Positions 53,325 through 62,563 of a DNA stretch of 64,000 nucleotides are shown in pieces. The stretch lies in NCBI RefSeq assembly GCF_022008395.1, contig NZ_JAIRBB010000004.1, positions 62,001 to 126,000 of the forward strand, written 5' to 3'. The notes below the pieces were generated by a model. It was given only the letters and a program-made list of their open reading frames with translations, was not told the origin of the DNA and made no database searches. Source of the stretch: Aequorivita xiaoshiensis (GTDB taxonomy: Bacteria > Bacteroidota > Bacteroidia > Flavobacteriales > Flavobacteriaceae). The first letter of the stretch is position 1, and each line of letters starts with the position of its first letter. The position numbers and the translations under genes are program-made.

Positions 53325-53964
53325 AGAAGGTTTTAAAATTATAATTATAGCTCTGGTAATTGTTATCGGACTAAGCTTATTGGCCAATGTTTTTATTGAA
53401 CATCCAACTATTCGTGGAGGAGTAATTATTTCATTAATTATTTTATTGCTTCTCATCCTGCAATTCTTCAGAAATCCTAAGAGAAACTTCGCTCTAAACG
53501 CTAACCAAGTTTTATCCTCAGTAGATGGAAAAGTTGTGGTTATTGAAGAAGTATTCGAAAAAGAATACTTTAAGGACAAACGTATACAGGTTTCGGTATT
53601 TATGAGCCCAATAAATGTTCACGTAACGCGCTATCCTGTGGGAGGAACAGTTACATATAGCAAATATCATCCAGGAAAATATTTGGTTGCTTGGCACCCT
53701 AAAGCTTCTGAAGAAAATGAACGTACAACTGTTGTTGTAAAAAATGATGTAATCGGTGAAGTTCTATTCCGACAAATTGCAGGAGCATTAGCTAAAAGAA
53801 TAGTAAATTACGCCGAAGAAGGAAAAGAAGTAGAACAAGCAACAGATAGCGGTTTTATTAAATTTGGTTCAAGAGTAGATATTTTTCTTCCGCTTGATGC
53901 CAAAATAAAAGTAGAATTAAACCAAAAAGTAAAAGGTGGAATTTCAATAATTGCTGAAAAATAA
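53314..53964 (+). CDS. psd: Phosphatidylserine decarboxylase proenzyme
   Basis: Converts phosphatidylserine to phosphatidylethanolamine using a pyruvoyl group made by self-cleavage. The 216-residue protein is the short archaeal/Bacteroidota type. Two N-terminal membrane helices (about 8-26, 31-50) precede SVFMSPINVHVTRYPVGG. The self-cleavage site is the Gly-Ser of FIKFGSRVDIFLP near the C-terminus. It overlaps the end of cdsA by 11 bases, consistent with translational coupling. A TTG two codons upstream is also open. Confidence 0.95.
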   Translation: MFHKEGFKIIIIALVIVIGLSLLANVFIEHPTIRGGVIISLIILLLLILQFFRNPKRNFALNANQVLSSVDGKVVVIEEVFEKEYFKDKRIQVSVFMSPINVHVTRYPVGGTVTYSKYHPGKYLVAWHPKASEENERTTVVVKNDVIGEVLFRQIAGALAKRIVNYAEEGKEVEQATDSGFIKFGSRVDIFLPLDAKIKVELNQKVKGGISIIAEK

Positions 53965-54230
53965 TGACATCCGAAGAGTTAGATATCGCCTTTACAAATG
54001 CAGTAAAAAGCATTAATGAACATAAAGACCCATTTCCTGCCGATGTTTTATTACGATTATACGCATACTACAAACGCGCTACAAATGACGACCACCCACC
54101 AAGTGGACGAAAGGCACATATTTCGGCTTTTAAAACAAATGCGCTATTCCAAACTCGTGGCTTAACACCTGATGAAGCTAAAGAGCTATACATTAAAGCT
54201 GTAAAGCAGTACTTTCTGTATAGGAAGTAA
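53964..54230 (+). CDS. Acyl-CoA-binding protein (ACBP)
   Basis: An 88-residue four-helix protein that binds long-chain acyl-CoA in the cytoplasm. Family features are FTNAVKSINEHKDPFPADVL, LRLYAYYKRATNDDHPPS (the YxxYKQAT-like core, with Tyr and Lys that contact CoA) and EAKELYIKAVKQYF. ACBP is common in eukaryotes and patchy in bacteria. The ATG overlaps the psd stop (TAATG), so the four genes LUD, cdsA, psd and ACBP form a tightly coupled operon, which suggests a role in feeding acyl chains to phospholipid synthesis. Confidence 0.92.
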   Translation: MTSEELDIAFTNAVKSINEHKDPFPADVLLRLYAYYKRATNDDHPPSGRKAHISAFKTNALFQTRGLTPDEAKELYIKAVKQYFLYRK

Positions 54231-54231
54231 A

Positions 54232-54474
54232 CTATGACTGCTGAGCTTTATTGAATTTTATTTCATAGGTCTCAATTGCTGAGCGAATTTTATCTACATT
54301 ATCCGATGCCATTTGATGTGCTAACTCCATAGCCTTTTCTAATTCGTTATCTGGGTGTTGAAACAAATCGGTAATAACATGATTTATTTTATCGAGAATA
54401 CTTTCTTGACTGTTCTTAATGTCCTCTAATTTTTGAAGCATTGCTTTCATTTCTTCATACTTAGCCTGATCCAT
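54232..54474 (-). CDS. Small coiled-coil protein, hypothetical
   Basis: An 80-residue, wholly helical protein with heptad-like spacing (MKAMLQKLEDIKNSQESILDK cut to MLQKLEDIKNSQESILDKIN, then MELAHQMASDNVDKIRSAIE). No signal peptide. I do not recognise it. It converges with the ACBP gene with one base between the two stops. About 220 bases separate it from valS upstream; they hold the valS terminator and otherwise nothing I can name. Confidence 0.6.
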   Translation of the reverse strand: MDQAKYEEMKAMLQKLEDIKNSQESILDKINHVITDLFQHPDNELEKAMELAHQMASDNVDKIRSAIETYEIKFNKAQQS

Positions 54475-54609
54475 AATTACTTATTTTACAACAAGATACA
54501 AATTAATTCCGGTCAAATTCAAGAAATTAACCGCGATTTAAAACTAAATATGACAATGCTATAAAACATTAATTCTAAAAGACTCACATATTTTAAGGTA
54601 TAAATTCTA

Positions 54610-54636
54610 TAAAAAAACGACCCCAAATGGGGTCGC
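54610..54636 (-). terminator. Terminator of valS
   Basis: On the minus strand CGACCCC, loop ATTT, GGGGTCG followed by seven T. Confidence 0.9.
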
Positions 54637-54692
54637 GTAATTTACATATTTATGGTTTTCAGGAATTTAAACCTATAAGTTTCGTGTCTAAT

Positions 54693-57323
54693 TTATTTTA
54701 AACCAGCTAGACTGGCTTTCAAGGTTTCAATCTTTGCAAGAGCATCAGCTTCTTTTTGCTTTTCTAAGGCAACTACCTTTTCAGGAGCGCCATTTACAAA
54801 GCGTTCATTCTTCAGTTTCCCTTGAACACTTTTTAAGAAACCCTCGGTATATTTTAATTCCTCAGATAGTTTTGCTATCTCTTCTTCAACATTAATAGCG
54901 CCTGCTATCGGAATGAAGTACTCATTACTCTTTGCACGGAAAGTTAGTGCTCCGTCAAGCTTTTCTGTAATGTAATTAAGTTCGGAAATATTTCCTAGTT
55001 TAGAAATTACAGCGTCAAAATCTTTTGAAGCGTTATCGTTATTTAAAACTGACAGCTCAATTGTATCTTTAAAAGAAATATTCTTTTCTTTACGAATTGT
55101 TCTTATACCTGAAATTACCTCCGAAGCAAAATCGAAATCTTTAATAGTCTTTTCGTCAAAAGGCTGAGCTTTTGGCCATTCTGAAACTATCAAAGCTTCA
55201 GAAGTATCACGCTTCGTTATATGTTGCCAAATTTCCTCTGAAATAAAAGGAACAAATGGGTGTAGAATTTTTAAATTATCTTCTAGTACTGAAATTACTT
55301 CCTCATAAGTTTTCTTAGCAATTTTCTCACCGTAAGGTGGTTTTACCATTTCTAAGAACCAAGAACAGAAATCATCCCAAACCAACTTATATGTAGCCAT
55401 TAAAGCATCACTTATACGATATTTCCCGTAGTGATCCTCAATCTCCGCAAGTGTTTTTTGAAATTTACTCTTATACCAGTTTAATGCTATAGCATCACTT
55501 TGCGACTGTTCCTTTTCTGGGCAAACCTCCCAACCGTCGATTAATCTATAGGCATTCCATATTTTATTAACGAAACCACTCCCCTGTTTACACAAGTCTT
55601 CATCAAACATCAAGTCATTTCCTGCAGGAGAACTTAAGAGCATTCCCACACGTACGCCATCTGCACCATAAGTCTCCATTAAAGCTATAGGGTCTGGGGA
55701 ATTACCTAAAGATTTACTCATCTTTCTACGCTGTTTATCCCGAACGATTCCAGTTAGGTATACGTTTGTAAAAGGCTTTTCATTTCTATATTCGTAACCA
55801 GCAATAATCATTCTTGCCACCCAGAAAAATAAAATTTCAGGAGCAGTTACTAAATCGTTTGTTGGATAATAATAGTTGATTTCTTTATTGTCCGGCTCTA
55901 AAATTCCGTTAAAAACACTTATTGGCCACAACCAAGAAGAGAACCAAGTATCTAATGCATCTGGATCTTGAGTTAAATCGGAAATCTTTAATGCGCTATT
56001 ATTTGTTTTGTCTTGAGCAAGTTTTAAAGCTTCCTCAATATTTTCAGCAACTACAAAGTCTTCTTTTCCATCGCCGTAGAAATACGCTGGAATTTGTTGT
56101 CCCCACCACAATTGTCTTGAGATATTCCAATCGCGTACGTTTTCCATCCAATGACGGTAGGTATTTATAAACTTCTCAGGAACTAGGTTTACATCTTTTT
56201 CAAGAACTGCATCTAAAGCAGGTTGAGCAAGCTCCTTCATTTTTAAAAACCATTGATCACTCAATTTTGGTTCTATAACTGCACCGGTGCGTTCGCTTGT
56301 ACCAACTTTATGCATATGGGATTCAATTTTTGAAACCACTCCCATCTCTTCAAGCTCTTTTACAATTTCTTTGCGAACTACAAAACGATCTTTGCCTTCA
56401 TAATGCAATCCAAAACTATTTAGAGTTCCATCGTCATTAAGAATATCTACAATCTCAAGATTGTGTTTATCGCCAAGGGCTTTATCGTTTTCATCGTGAG
56501 CAGGTGTTACTTTTAAACATCCAGTACCAAACTCTACATCTACATATTCATCTTCAATAATAGGAATTACACGGTTGCAAACGGGAACAATAGCTTTTTT
56601 ACCTCGTAAGTGGGCAAAGCGTTCATCGTTTGGGTTAATACAAATAGCGGTATCTCCTAAAATTGTTTCAGGACGCGTGGTGGCAATAGTTAAAGTATCA
56701 TCACTGCCTTCAACCTTATAGTTTAAGTAATAGAGATTCCCTTGTTTTTCCTCATAAATAACCTCTTCATCAGAAAGTGTAGTTTTGGCTTCTGGATCCC
56801 AATTTACCATTCGATAACCGCGATAGATATTTCCTTTTCTATACAAGTCTACAAATACTTTTATAACAGAAGCAGACATTTCTGGATCCATCGTGAATTT
56901 GGTACGTTCCCAATCGCAAGATGCACCAAGTTTTTTAAGTTGTTCAAGGATAATACCTCCGTGTTTGTGAGTCCACTCCCAAGCGTGCTCTAAAAACTCT
57001 TCTCTCGAAAGGTTTGCTTTATCTATTCCTTCTGCTTTAAGTTTAGCCACCACCTTTGCTTCAGTTGCAATGGAAGCGTGGTCTGTTCCTGGCACCCAAC
57101 ATGCGTTAAAACCTTGTAATCTTGCACGACGAATTAATACATCTTGCAAGGTATTATTAAGCATATGCCCCATATGTAGAACTCCAGTAACGTTTGGAGG
57201 TGGAATAACAATAGTATATGGCGTTCTTTCATCTACCTCAGAATGGAAGTAATTATTCTCCATCCAGTAGTTATACCACTTATTTTCAATCTGTTTCGCG
57301 TTATATTTTGCTTCTAATGCCAT
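54693..57323 (-). CDS. valS: Valine--tRNA ligase
   Basis: Class Ia aminoacyl-tRNA synthetase of 876 residues. The HIGH-type motif reads HMGHM in [16 protein letters not shown]. The KMSKS motif is [10 protein letters not shown]. The editing (CP1) domain has [19 protein letters not shown]-terminal coiled coil (about 810-876, [18 protein letters not shown]) is typical of ValRS. The frame is open 11 codons upstream; [20 protein letters not shown] is chosen because a perfect -7 box lies 31 bases before it, which would leave the longer form without a leader. Confidence 0.97.
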   Translation of the reverse strand: MALEAKYNAKQIENKWYNYWMENNYFHSEVDERTPYTIVIPPPNVTGVLHMGHMLNNTLQDVLIRRARLQGFNACWVPGTDHASIATEAKVVAKLKAEGIDKANLSREEFLEHAWEWTHKHGGIILEQLKKLGASCDWERTKFTMDPEMSASVIKVFVDLYRKGNIYRGYRMVNWDPEAKTTLSDEEVIYEEKQGNLYYLNYKVEGSDDTLTIATTRPETILGDTAICINPNDERFAHLRGKKAIVPVCNRVIPIIEDEYVDVEFGTGCLKVTPAHDENDKALGDKHNLEIVDILNDDGTLNSFGLHYEGKDRFVVRKEIVKELEEMGVVSKIESHMHKVGTSERTGAVIEPKLSDQWFLKMKELAQPALDAVLEKDVNLVPEKFINTYRHWMENVRDWNISRQLWWGQQIPAYFYGDGKEDFVVAENIEEALKLAQDKTNNSALKISDLTQDPDALDTWFSSWLWPISVFNGILEPDNKEINYYYPTNDLVTAPEILFFWVARMIIAGYEYRNEKPFTNVYLTGIVRDKQRRKMSKSLGNSPDPIALMETYGADGVRVGMLLSSPAGNDLMFDEDLCKQGSGFVNKIWNAYRLIDGWEVCPEKEQSQSDAIALNWYKSKFQKTLAEIEDHYGKYRISDALMATYKLVWDDFCSWFLEMVKPPYGEKIAKKTYEEVISVLEDNLKILHPFVPFISEEIWQHITKRDTSEALIVSEWPKAQPFDEKTIKDFDFASEVISGIRTIRKEKNISFKDTIELSVLNNDNASKDFDAVISKLGNISELNYITEKLDGALTFRAKSNEYFIPIAGAINVEEEIAKLSEELKYTEGFLKSVQGKLKNERFVNGAPEKVVALEKQKEADALAKIETLKASLAGLK

Positions 57324-57353
57324 ACTTTGGTCTAGTATTTGTACTATGAATTG

Positions 57354-57361
57354 CAAAAGTA
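57354..57361 (-). promoter_or_regulatory. -7 promoter box of valS
   Basis: TACTTTTG on the minus strand, 31 bases before the chosen valS start. Confidence 0.5.
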
Positions 57362-57396
57362 AATATATCTGTAGGATAATAAAAGGATTAAGTTAT

Positions 57397-57428
57397 TTTG
57401 CAGAATCTTTAAAAGTTCGATACTTTTA
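57397..57428 (+). promoter_or_regulatory. Promoter of the DUF1573 gene
   Basis: TTTG (57397-57400), 20-base spacer, TACTTTTA (57421-57428), which differs from TAnnTTTG only at the last base. Confidence 0.5.
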
Positions 57429-57450
57429 CCAATATTAAAAACCAAAAATC

Positions 57451-57846
57451 ATGAAAAAATTAGCTCTAATGGCACTTGTTGCCTTTATCGGTTTTACCGC
57501 GCAAGCACAACAAGCAAAAATTACTTTCAATGAAGACACTGTAGATTACGGAACTATTGAAAAAGGTAGTGACGGTTTACGTGTATTTGAATTCACGAAC
57601 ACTGGTGATGCCCCACTTATTATTAGTGATGTAAAATCTAGTTGTGGTTGTACTGTACCAAAAAAACCTGAAGGACCAATTGCTCCAGGTGCAAGCAGCA
57701 GTATTCAAGTGAAGTACGACACTAATCGTGTTGGACCTATTAGAAAAACTATTACTGTATATTCTAACGCAAGCGAGCCTATGGTAGCCTTAAAAATAAA
57801 AGGTACTGTAAAACCAGAAGCGGCAAGTGTACTTGAAAAAAGTTAA
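57451..57846 (+). CDS. DUF1573 domain secreted protein
   Basis: A 131-residue protein with a signal peptide (about 1-20, ending TAQAQ), followed by one immunoglobulin-like DUF1573 domain: FNEDTVDYGTIEKGSDGLRV is the N-terminal pattern, and SDVKSSCGCTVPKKPEGPI is the hallmark Ser-Cys-Gly-Cys-Thr segment. These domains resemble ASH/MSP-type beta sandwiches and are abundant in Bacteroidota periplasm or surface. Function unknown. A strong shared terminator follows. Confidence 0.9.
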   Translation: MKKLALMALVAFIGFTAQAQQAKITFNEDTVDYGTIEKGSDGLRVFEFTNTGDAPLIISDVKSSCGCTVPKKPEGPIAPGASSSIQVKYDTNRVGPIRKTITVYSNASEPMVALKIKGTVKPEAASVLEKS

Positions 57847-57870
57847 ATAAAATAGACTTGAAAAAAACAT

Positions 57871-57909
57871 TATCCGGCTGAAGACAACTTCTTCAGCCGG
57901 ATTTTTTTT
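57871..57909. terminator. Bidirectional terminator
   Basis: ATCCGGCTGAAGA and TCTTCAGCCGGAT form a 13-bp stem with a short loop, then eight T. It lies between the convergent DUF1573 and protease genes and overlaps the protease stop. Confidence 0.92.
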
Positions 57910-59233
57910 AGAACAAACTTTTGAGTTTAAAAGCTACTTTTTGAATTTCACCATCTCTTTTTATTTGCAAAGAAATTCGCTTGTCTTCTTCACTAGAAAA
58001 CAAAGAAATTAATTGGTATAGTTTATATCTATACGCTGGCTTGCCGTTAACGTTAACTATCTCATCATTTTCGACTATTCCGGCTAAGGCTGCAGGCGAA
58101 CCTTCTCTTACATTTACAACCATATAAATTGGTACAAGTGTAAAATCAAACTCTGTGGTTATAGAAATACTATTTCTAGTTAAGGCCTCACTCCTACTAT
58201 CACTATTTGTGTTTATAGCAGCTTGGCGTTCCTCTTTCACTAACTCCATTCCTCCGTGCTCTAAAGTCAATCCACTCATATTATAATGAAAAGGTTTATT
58301 GAAGTTTCGGTTTTTCTTAAAACGAACAATGCTACCTCCATAATCGAAAGTTATCGTAAATCTACTTAAAAATCCACCTCCTATAGTTCCGTCTCGATCT
58401 TCGTAGAAACGAGCTTTTAAAACAGCAACTTCTTCAGGAAACGAGGTATTTACATCATTTAATAAGTAATCACCCAATATTAATTCTGGTACTCGCGCAC
58501 GCTTACCAAAAATATTTCCACTTAGGCCCAGCCCTAAAAAATCATTGAAATAGTTTTTAGGATTTTCATTTATAAATCCCAACTCATCAAACAACCACAA
58601 AACATCGCTAGAACCAGAGTCTATCAATAAGGTTACTTCTTCTTGTACAGTTTCTGAGGCTACTTGTAGGTTGATATATGGCTTGCCATTTACAAAATTG
58701 AGGGCAAGATCTTCACACTTTTTGCACTTTTTTAAAGTATGTTTTTGAGGATCGTAGATGGTTATTACCTCGGATGCATAATTAATTTTTACTACGAAAT
58801 TTTTAAAAAATTCATTTCCCAATATACCGTGAATTGGCACTCCCATTCTGGGAGAGAAATTTAGAGAACTATCGAATATCACGTAAAGCGCGTGACTTTT
58901 ATCAACAGCTTCCCCTACTTTTATATTATTGTTTAAGCTCTTTAATGCTTCAACCATTCCCCCTGCTCCTAGACCTTGTAATTGAACTGGCGATGTATTT
59001 TTTAACTGAACACTATCTGCAGCTTCTAAACTAAAAAGTATGGTTGACTTTACCCCAGTATCGAGAATGAAAGACAATGGCGTACCATTAATTTCGATTT
59101 CGATTACCGCTAGGTTATTTACTATTTTAAATGGAATTCGGTCTTTTTTAGCCTTGTTTTCCAAAATAAATCCCGCCTGCGCCATCATTGAAGAAAAGCA
59201 TAGCAACAAGATTATAAACAATGGCTTATACAA
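57908..59233 (-). CDS. Exported two-domain aspartic protease with PDZ
   Basis: A 441-residue protein with a signal peptide (MYKPLFIILLLCFSSMMAQA). Two retropepsin-like halves follow, each with its own catalytic motif: FILDTGVKSTILF (Asp58) and LLIDSGSSDVLWLF (Asp205). A PDZ domain lies at about 365-437 (VREGSPAALAGIVENDEIVN). Two Asp-(Thr/Ser)-Gly sites in one chain recall the pepsin arrangement in miniature. Predicted periplasmic peptidase; target unknown. The start codon is TTG; no in-frame ATG lies upstream and the signal peptide fits this start. Confidence 0.85.
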   Translation of the reverse strand: MYKPLFIILLLCFSSMMAQAGFILENKAKKDRIPFKIVNNLAVIEIEINGTPLSFILDTGVKSTILFSLEAADSVQLKNTSPVQLQGLGAGGMVEALKSLNNNIKVGEAVDKSHALYVIFDSSLNFSPRMGVPIHGILGNEFFKNFVVKINYASEVITIYDPQKHTLKKCKKCEDLALNFVNGKPYINLQVASETVQEEVTLLIDSGSSDVLWLFDELGFINENPKNYFNDFLGLGLSGNIFGKRARVPELILGDYLLNDVNTSFPEEVAVLKARFYEDRDGTIGGGFLSRFTITFDYGGSIVRFKKNRNFNKPFHYNMSGLTLEHGGMELVKEERQAAINTNSDSRSEALTRNSISITTEFDFTLVPIYMVVNVREGSPAALAGIVENDEIVNVNGKPAYRYKLYQLISLFSSEEDKRISLQIKRDGEIQKVAFKLKSLF

Positions 59234-59349
59234 ATTGATAAGGGTATTAATGAATATCTCTTGAAGATATAAAAAAAAAGGCGAATGTTAATCGTCTCAG
59301 ATTAGTTTTATAAAATATATTTTGCAACTTTGCTACTAAAATTTTTATT

Positions 59350-60540
59350 ATGCCATCAGTATCAACAAAAGGGAAAAACATGCCGGAATCTCCAATCCGC
59401 AAACTAGTTCCTTTCGCCGAAAAAGCTTATAAAGCTAATAAAACGGTTTACCACTTAAACATTGGTCAACCTGACATTAAGTCGCCGGAAATAGCAATGA
59501 AAGCAGTTTCCGAACACAATCTAGAAATTCTTGCTTACACTCGTTCTGAAGGATCGGAAGAGTATCGCAAAAAGATTTCTGCATACTATCACAGAAACAA
59601 TATTCCAGCTGAAGCTAATGATATAATTGTAACTACGGGAGGTAGTGAAGCTTTGCTTTTCGCTATGGGTAGCATTGCAGACGTTGGAGACGAAATAATT
59701 ATTCCTGAACCATTTTATGCAAATTACAATGGTTTTGCTACGGCATCTGGTATTTCAATTGTTCCTGTAATTTCAAAAATTGAGGACAACTTTGCTTTGC
59801 CTCCAATTTCAGAATTTGAGAAGCTTATAACTCCAAAAACTAAAGCTATTCTTATCTGTAACCCAGGAAATCCAACAGGTTATCTTTATTCTAAAGAAGA
59901 AATCCAAACGTTAGCAGAAATCGTAAAAAAACACGATTTATTTTTAGTCGCAGATGAAGTTTATAGGGAATTTACATACGATGGATCTAAGCACTATTCA
60001 ATACTAGAGGAAGAAAGCTTAGCACAAAACGGAATTATTATTGATTCGGTTTCAAAAAGATACAGCATGTGCGGTGCTCGTATTGGCTGTATGGTTTCAA
60101 GAAACAAAGAAGTTATTACTACAGCATTAAAGTTTGCTCAAGCTAGATTGAGTCCTCCTACCTTTGCTCAAATTGCTAGTGAAGCTGCCTTAGAAACTCC
60201 ACAGCGCTATTTTGACAATGTTATTACGGAATATCAAGATAGACGTAATACTCTTGTTAATGCTTTAAAAGCTATTCCTGGGGTGACTGTAGGTGAACCA
60301 AAAGGTGCTTTTTATTGCATCGCGCAATTACCTGTAAAAAACAGTGATGCTTTTGCACAATGGTTGCTCGAAGAATTTGACGATAATGGTGAAACCATCA
60401 TGGTTGCTCCTGCCGCTGGTTTTTACTCTACTCAGGGCGTAGGATTAAATCAAGTGCGTATCGCATATGTGCTAAATAAAGAAAGCTTAATTAGAGCAGT
60501 TGAAATTCTGAAAATTGCTTTAGAGAAATACAAGGATTAA
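59350..60540 (+). CDS. Pyridoxal-phosphate aminotransferase, class I/II
   Basis: A 396-residue fold-type I enzyme of the aspartate/aromatic aminotransferase group. Motifs: YHLNIGQPDIKSPE, LAYTRSEGSEEYRKKI, TTGGSEALLFA, ICNPGNPTGYLYS (PLP ring and substrate region), VADEVYREFTYDG (Asp and Tyr contacts) and SVSKRYSMCGARIGCM with the PLP lysine. C-terminal RIAYVLNKESLIRA carries the carboxylate-binding Arg. The amino donor and acceptor cannot be fixed from sequence; aspartate is likely. murB overlaps its stop (TAATG). Confidence 0.92.
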   Translation: MPSVSTKGKNMPESPIRKLVPFAEKAYKANKTVYHLNIGQPDIKSPEIAMKAVSEHNLEILAYTRSEGSEEYRKKISAYYHRNNIPAEANDIIVTTGGSEALLFAMGSIADVGDEIIIPEPFYANYNGFATASGISIVPVISKIEDNFALPPISEFEKLITPKTKAILICNPGNPTGYLYSKEEIQTLAEIVKKHDLFLVADEVYREFTYDGSKHYSILEEESLAQNGIIIDSVSKRYSMCGARIGCMVSRNKEVITTALKFAQARLSPPTFAQIASEAALETPQRYFDNVITEYQDRRNTLVNALKAIPGVTVGEPKGAFYCIAQLPVKNSDAFAQWLLEEFDDNGETIMVAPAAGFYSTQGVGLNQVRIAYVLNKESLIRAVEILKIALEKYKD

Positions 60541-61553
60541 TGCGAATTGAAGAGAACAAATCGCTTAAACATTACAACACCTTTGGTATCGATTGTACGG
60601 CTCGCTACTTTGTTTCGGTTGAAACAGTAAAAGAGTTAAAAGAAGTACTATCCCAAAAAATATCAGACGAAATATTCATTCTTGGTGGGGGTAGCAATAT
60701 GCTACTTCCCGCCAAATTGAATTCGTTTGTTATACATTTAAACTTAAAAGGAATTGAGGTTTTAGATCAAACCCAAAGTGAAGTAAGAATAAAAGTAATG
60801 GCCGGTGAAAACTGGCATGAATTCGTTCAATACTGCATAGCTAACGATTTTGGCGGGTTAGAGAACTTGTCATTAATTCCCGGAAATGTAGGTACAGCAC
60901 CTATTCAAAATATTGGCGCTTATGGCGTAGAATTGAAAGATACTTTCGAAAGTTGTACCGTCCTTGATATTGAAAATTTAAATGAAAAAGAGTTCTCAAA
61001 TGAAGAGTGTAAATTCGGCTATAGAAATTCAATTTTCAAAAATGAGGTTAAAGGAAAATATATTATTACATCTGTAACTTTTAAGCTCACAAAAAAGGAC
61101 CATAAACTAAGCATTTCATACGGAGATATTCAGAAAGTATTAGCGGAAAAAAATATTCTGAACCCTAGTATTAAAGATGTTTCTGATGCAGTTATTGCTA
61201 TTCGACAATCAAAACTTCCCGACCCTAAAGTATTAGGTAATAGCGGTTCTTTTTTCAAAAACCCAATAGTAGACAAAGATACTTTTGAAGAATTTCGAAA
61301 AAAATATCCTGAAGCACCATTTTATGAAATTTCACCTAAAGAATATAAAATACCTGCAGGCTGGCTAATAGAAAAATCCGGTTTCAAGGGAAAACGTTTT
61401 GGGGATGCTGGGGTTCACAAAAAGCAAGCGTTAGTATTGGTTAATTATGGCGAAGCAACAGGAAAAGAAATCTGGCAACTTGCAATGGACATTCAGAAAA
61501 AAGTAAAAGACTTATCTGGTATTACAATAGAACCCGAAGTAAATATCTTTTAA
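60540..61553 (+). CDS. murB: UDP-N-acetylenolpyruvoylglucosamine reductase
   Basis: FAD enzyme that makes UDP-N-acetylmuramate for peptidoglycan. The 337 residues are the type I, E. coli-like form. The FAD-binding domain has FILGGGSNMLLPAK and LSLIPGNVGTAPIQNIGAYG. The catalytic segment is VLGNSGSFFKNPIV with the proton-donating Ser, and the C-terminal ITIEPEVNIF holds the conserved Glu. The ATG overlaps the aminotransferase stop, so the pair is coupled. Its own stop shares TTAA with the fasciclin gene. Confidence 0.96.
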   Translation: MRIEENKSLKHYNTFGIDCTARYFVSVETVKELKEVLSQKISDEIFILGGGSNMLLPAKLNSFVIHLNLKGIEVLDQTQSEVRIKVMAGENWHEFVQYCIANDFGGLENLSLIPGNVGTAPIQNIGAYGVELKDTFESCTVLDIENLNEKEFSNEECKFGYRNSIFKNEVKGKYIITSVTFKLTKKDHKLSISYGDIQKVLAEKNILNPSIKDVSDAVIAIRQSKLPDPKVLGNSGSFFKNPIVDKDTFEEFRKKYPEAPFYEISPKEYKIPAGWLIEKSGFKGKRFGDAGVHKKQALVLVNYGEATGKEIWQLAMDIQKKVKDLSGITIEPEVNIF

Positions 61554-62176
61554 TCGGCTGTAAGCACTCCATTAATAACGTAGCTTGTACCGTTTGAGCC
61601 TTTTTCCCCTCCTTTTAAAACTTTAATGTTCATTCCTTTAGTATCGGAGATAATAATCTTATCATCTACTTTGGTTAATATTAAACTTGTTCCTGCTATA
61701 GTTTTTAAATTGAGTTTACCTGATTTACTAATACTTTCTGATAAAGACGCTTTAGAATATTCCCCTTCTACGATGTGGGACCTTAAATGGTCTTTTAACT
61801 TATGGTGATTTTCTTGTTTTGAATAAAACTTATTGTTTTTATTGGCCAAGGAATCTATAGCTGTATTGGAAGGCCCAAATACCGTATAAGTCCCACCATC
61901 TTTAGTAAGTTGAGTAGCCATTTCTGCGGTAACAATTAAACTAGCAAATCTTTTTAAATCTCTTTCATTCATAATTTGAGACATTACACTTTTTGATATC
62001 GCTATATCCTCTGGAGTTAAGGCTTTCTTAGAAGCTCTATTTACTTCAGGCTTCCGAACAACTTCGTTCGTCGTATTAACAGATTCCAAACTATTAATTT
62101 CTTGGACCTCATTTTTGCAAGACGTTGCAAGAAAAATGAATAGAAAAACAAATATTAATAAGAGTAATTTTTGCAT
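61550..62176 (-). CDS. Fasciclin (FAS1) domain lipoprotein
   Basis: A 208-residue protein with a lipoprotein signal (FVFLFIFLATSC, Cys20), a short spacer and one FAS1 domain (about 65-208). The FAS1 pattern is visible as FASLIVTAEMATQLTKDGGTY cut to TAEMATQLTKDGGTYTVFGP, then LRSHIVEGEYSK, LKTIAGTSL and the terminal SYVINGVLTAD. Such domains mediate adhesion to surfaces or other proteins. The stop overlaps murB by four bases. Confidence 0.9.
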   Translation of the reverse strand: MQKLLLLIFVFLFIFLATSCKNEVQEINSLESVNTTNEVVRKPEVNRASKKALTPEDIAISKSVMSQIMNERDLKRFASLIVTAEMATQLTKDGGTYTVFGPSNTAIDSLANKNNKFYSKQENHHKLKDHLRSHIVEGEYSKASLSESISKSGKLNLKTIAGTSLILTKVDDKIIISDTKGMNIKVLKGGEKGSNGTSYVINGVLTAD

Positions 62177-62239
62177 TGTGAAATGTTTATATGAAACTTA
62201 AAAATACTTAAAATCTGAGTGAAACTATTAGAAAGGTTG

Positions 62240-62247
62240 TATTTTTG
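62240..62247 (+). promoter_or_regulatory. -7 promoter box of the small Cys-rich protein gene
   Basis: TATTTTTG, a perfect TAnnTTTG, 17 bases before the ATG at 62265. Confidence 0.5.
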
Positions 62248-62264
62248 CAGTCAAATATATTGTC

Positions 62265-62486
62265 ATGAAACTATTACTTATAACATTAGTATTATTACTA
62301 TTAGGTGTTGCAGGAATTGCAATAAAAATCTGGGCTAAAAAAGACGGAAAATTTGCAGGAACATGTGCTAGTCAGAATCCGTTTTTGAATAAAGAAGGAG
62401 AGTCTTGTGGGTTTTGTGGTAAAACTCCAGATCAATTTGCAAACTGCTCCGAGGACACACACAAATTGGAAGCTTCTAATAAATAA
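62265..62486 (+). CDS. Small membrane-anchored four-cysteine protein
   Basis: A 73-residue protein with an N-terminal membrane helix (about 3-22), probably an uncleaved anchor, and a 50-residue outside part with four cysteines: C34, C48, C51 and C61 (C-x13-C-x2-C-x9-C). The core reads GESCGFCGKTPDQFANC. I recall similar short flavobacterial entries called membrane or secreted protein, with no function. The CxxC and spacing suggest a metal site or disulphides. The strong -7 box supports expression. Confidence 0.72.
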   Translation: MKLLLITLVLLLLGVAGIAIKIWAKKDGKFAGTCASQNPFLNKEGESCGFCGKTPDQFANCSEDTHKLEASNK

Positions 62487-62563
62487 GCAATTTAGAAACA
62501 AAACTCTTTAACCAACATTCTTAATCGCTGCAACAGCTTTAGGGGTTTCAATCGGATAAATTT

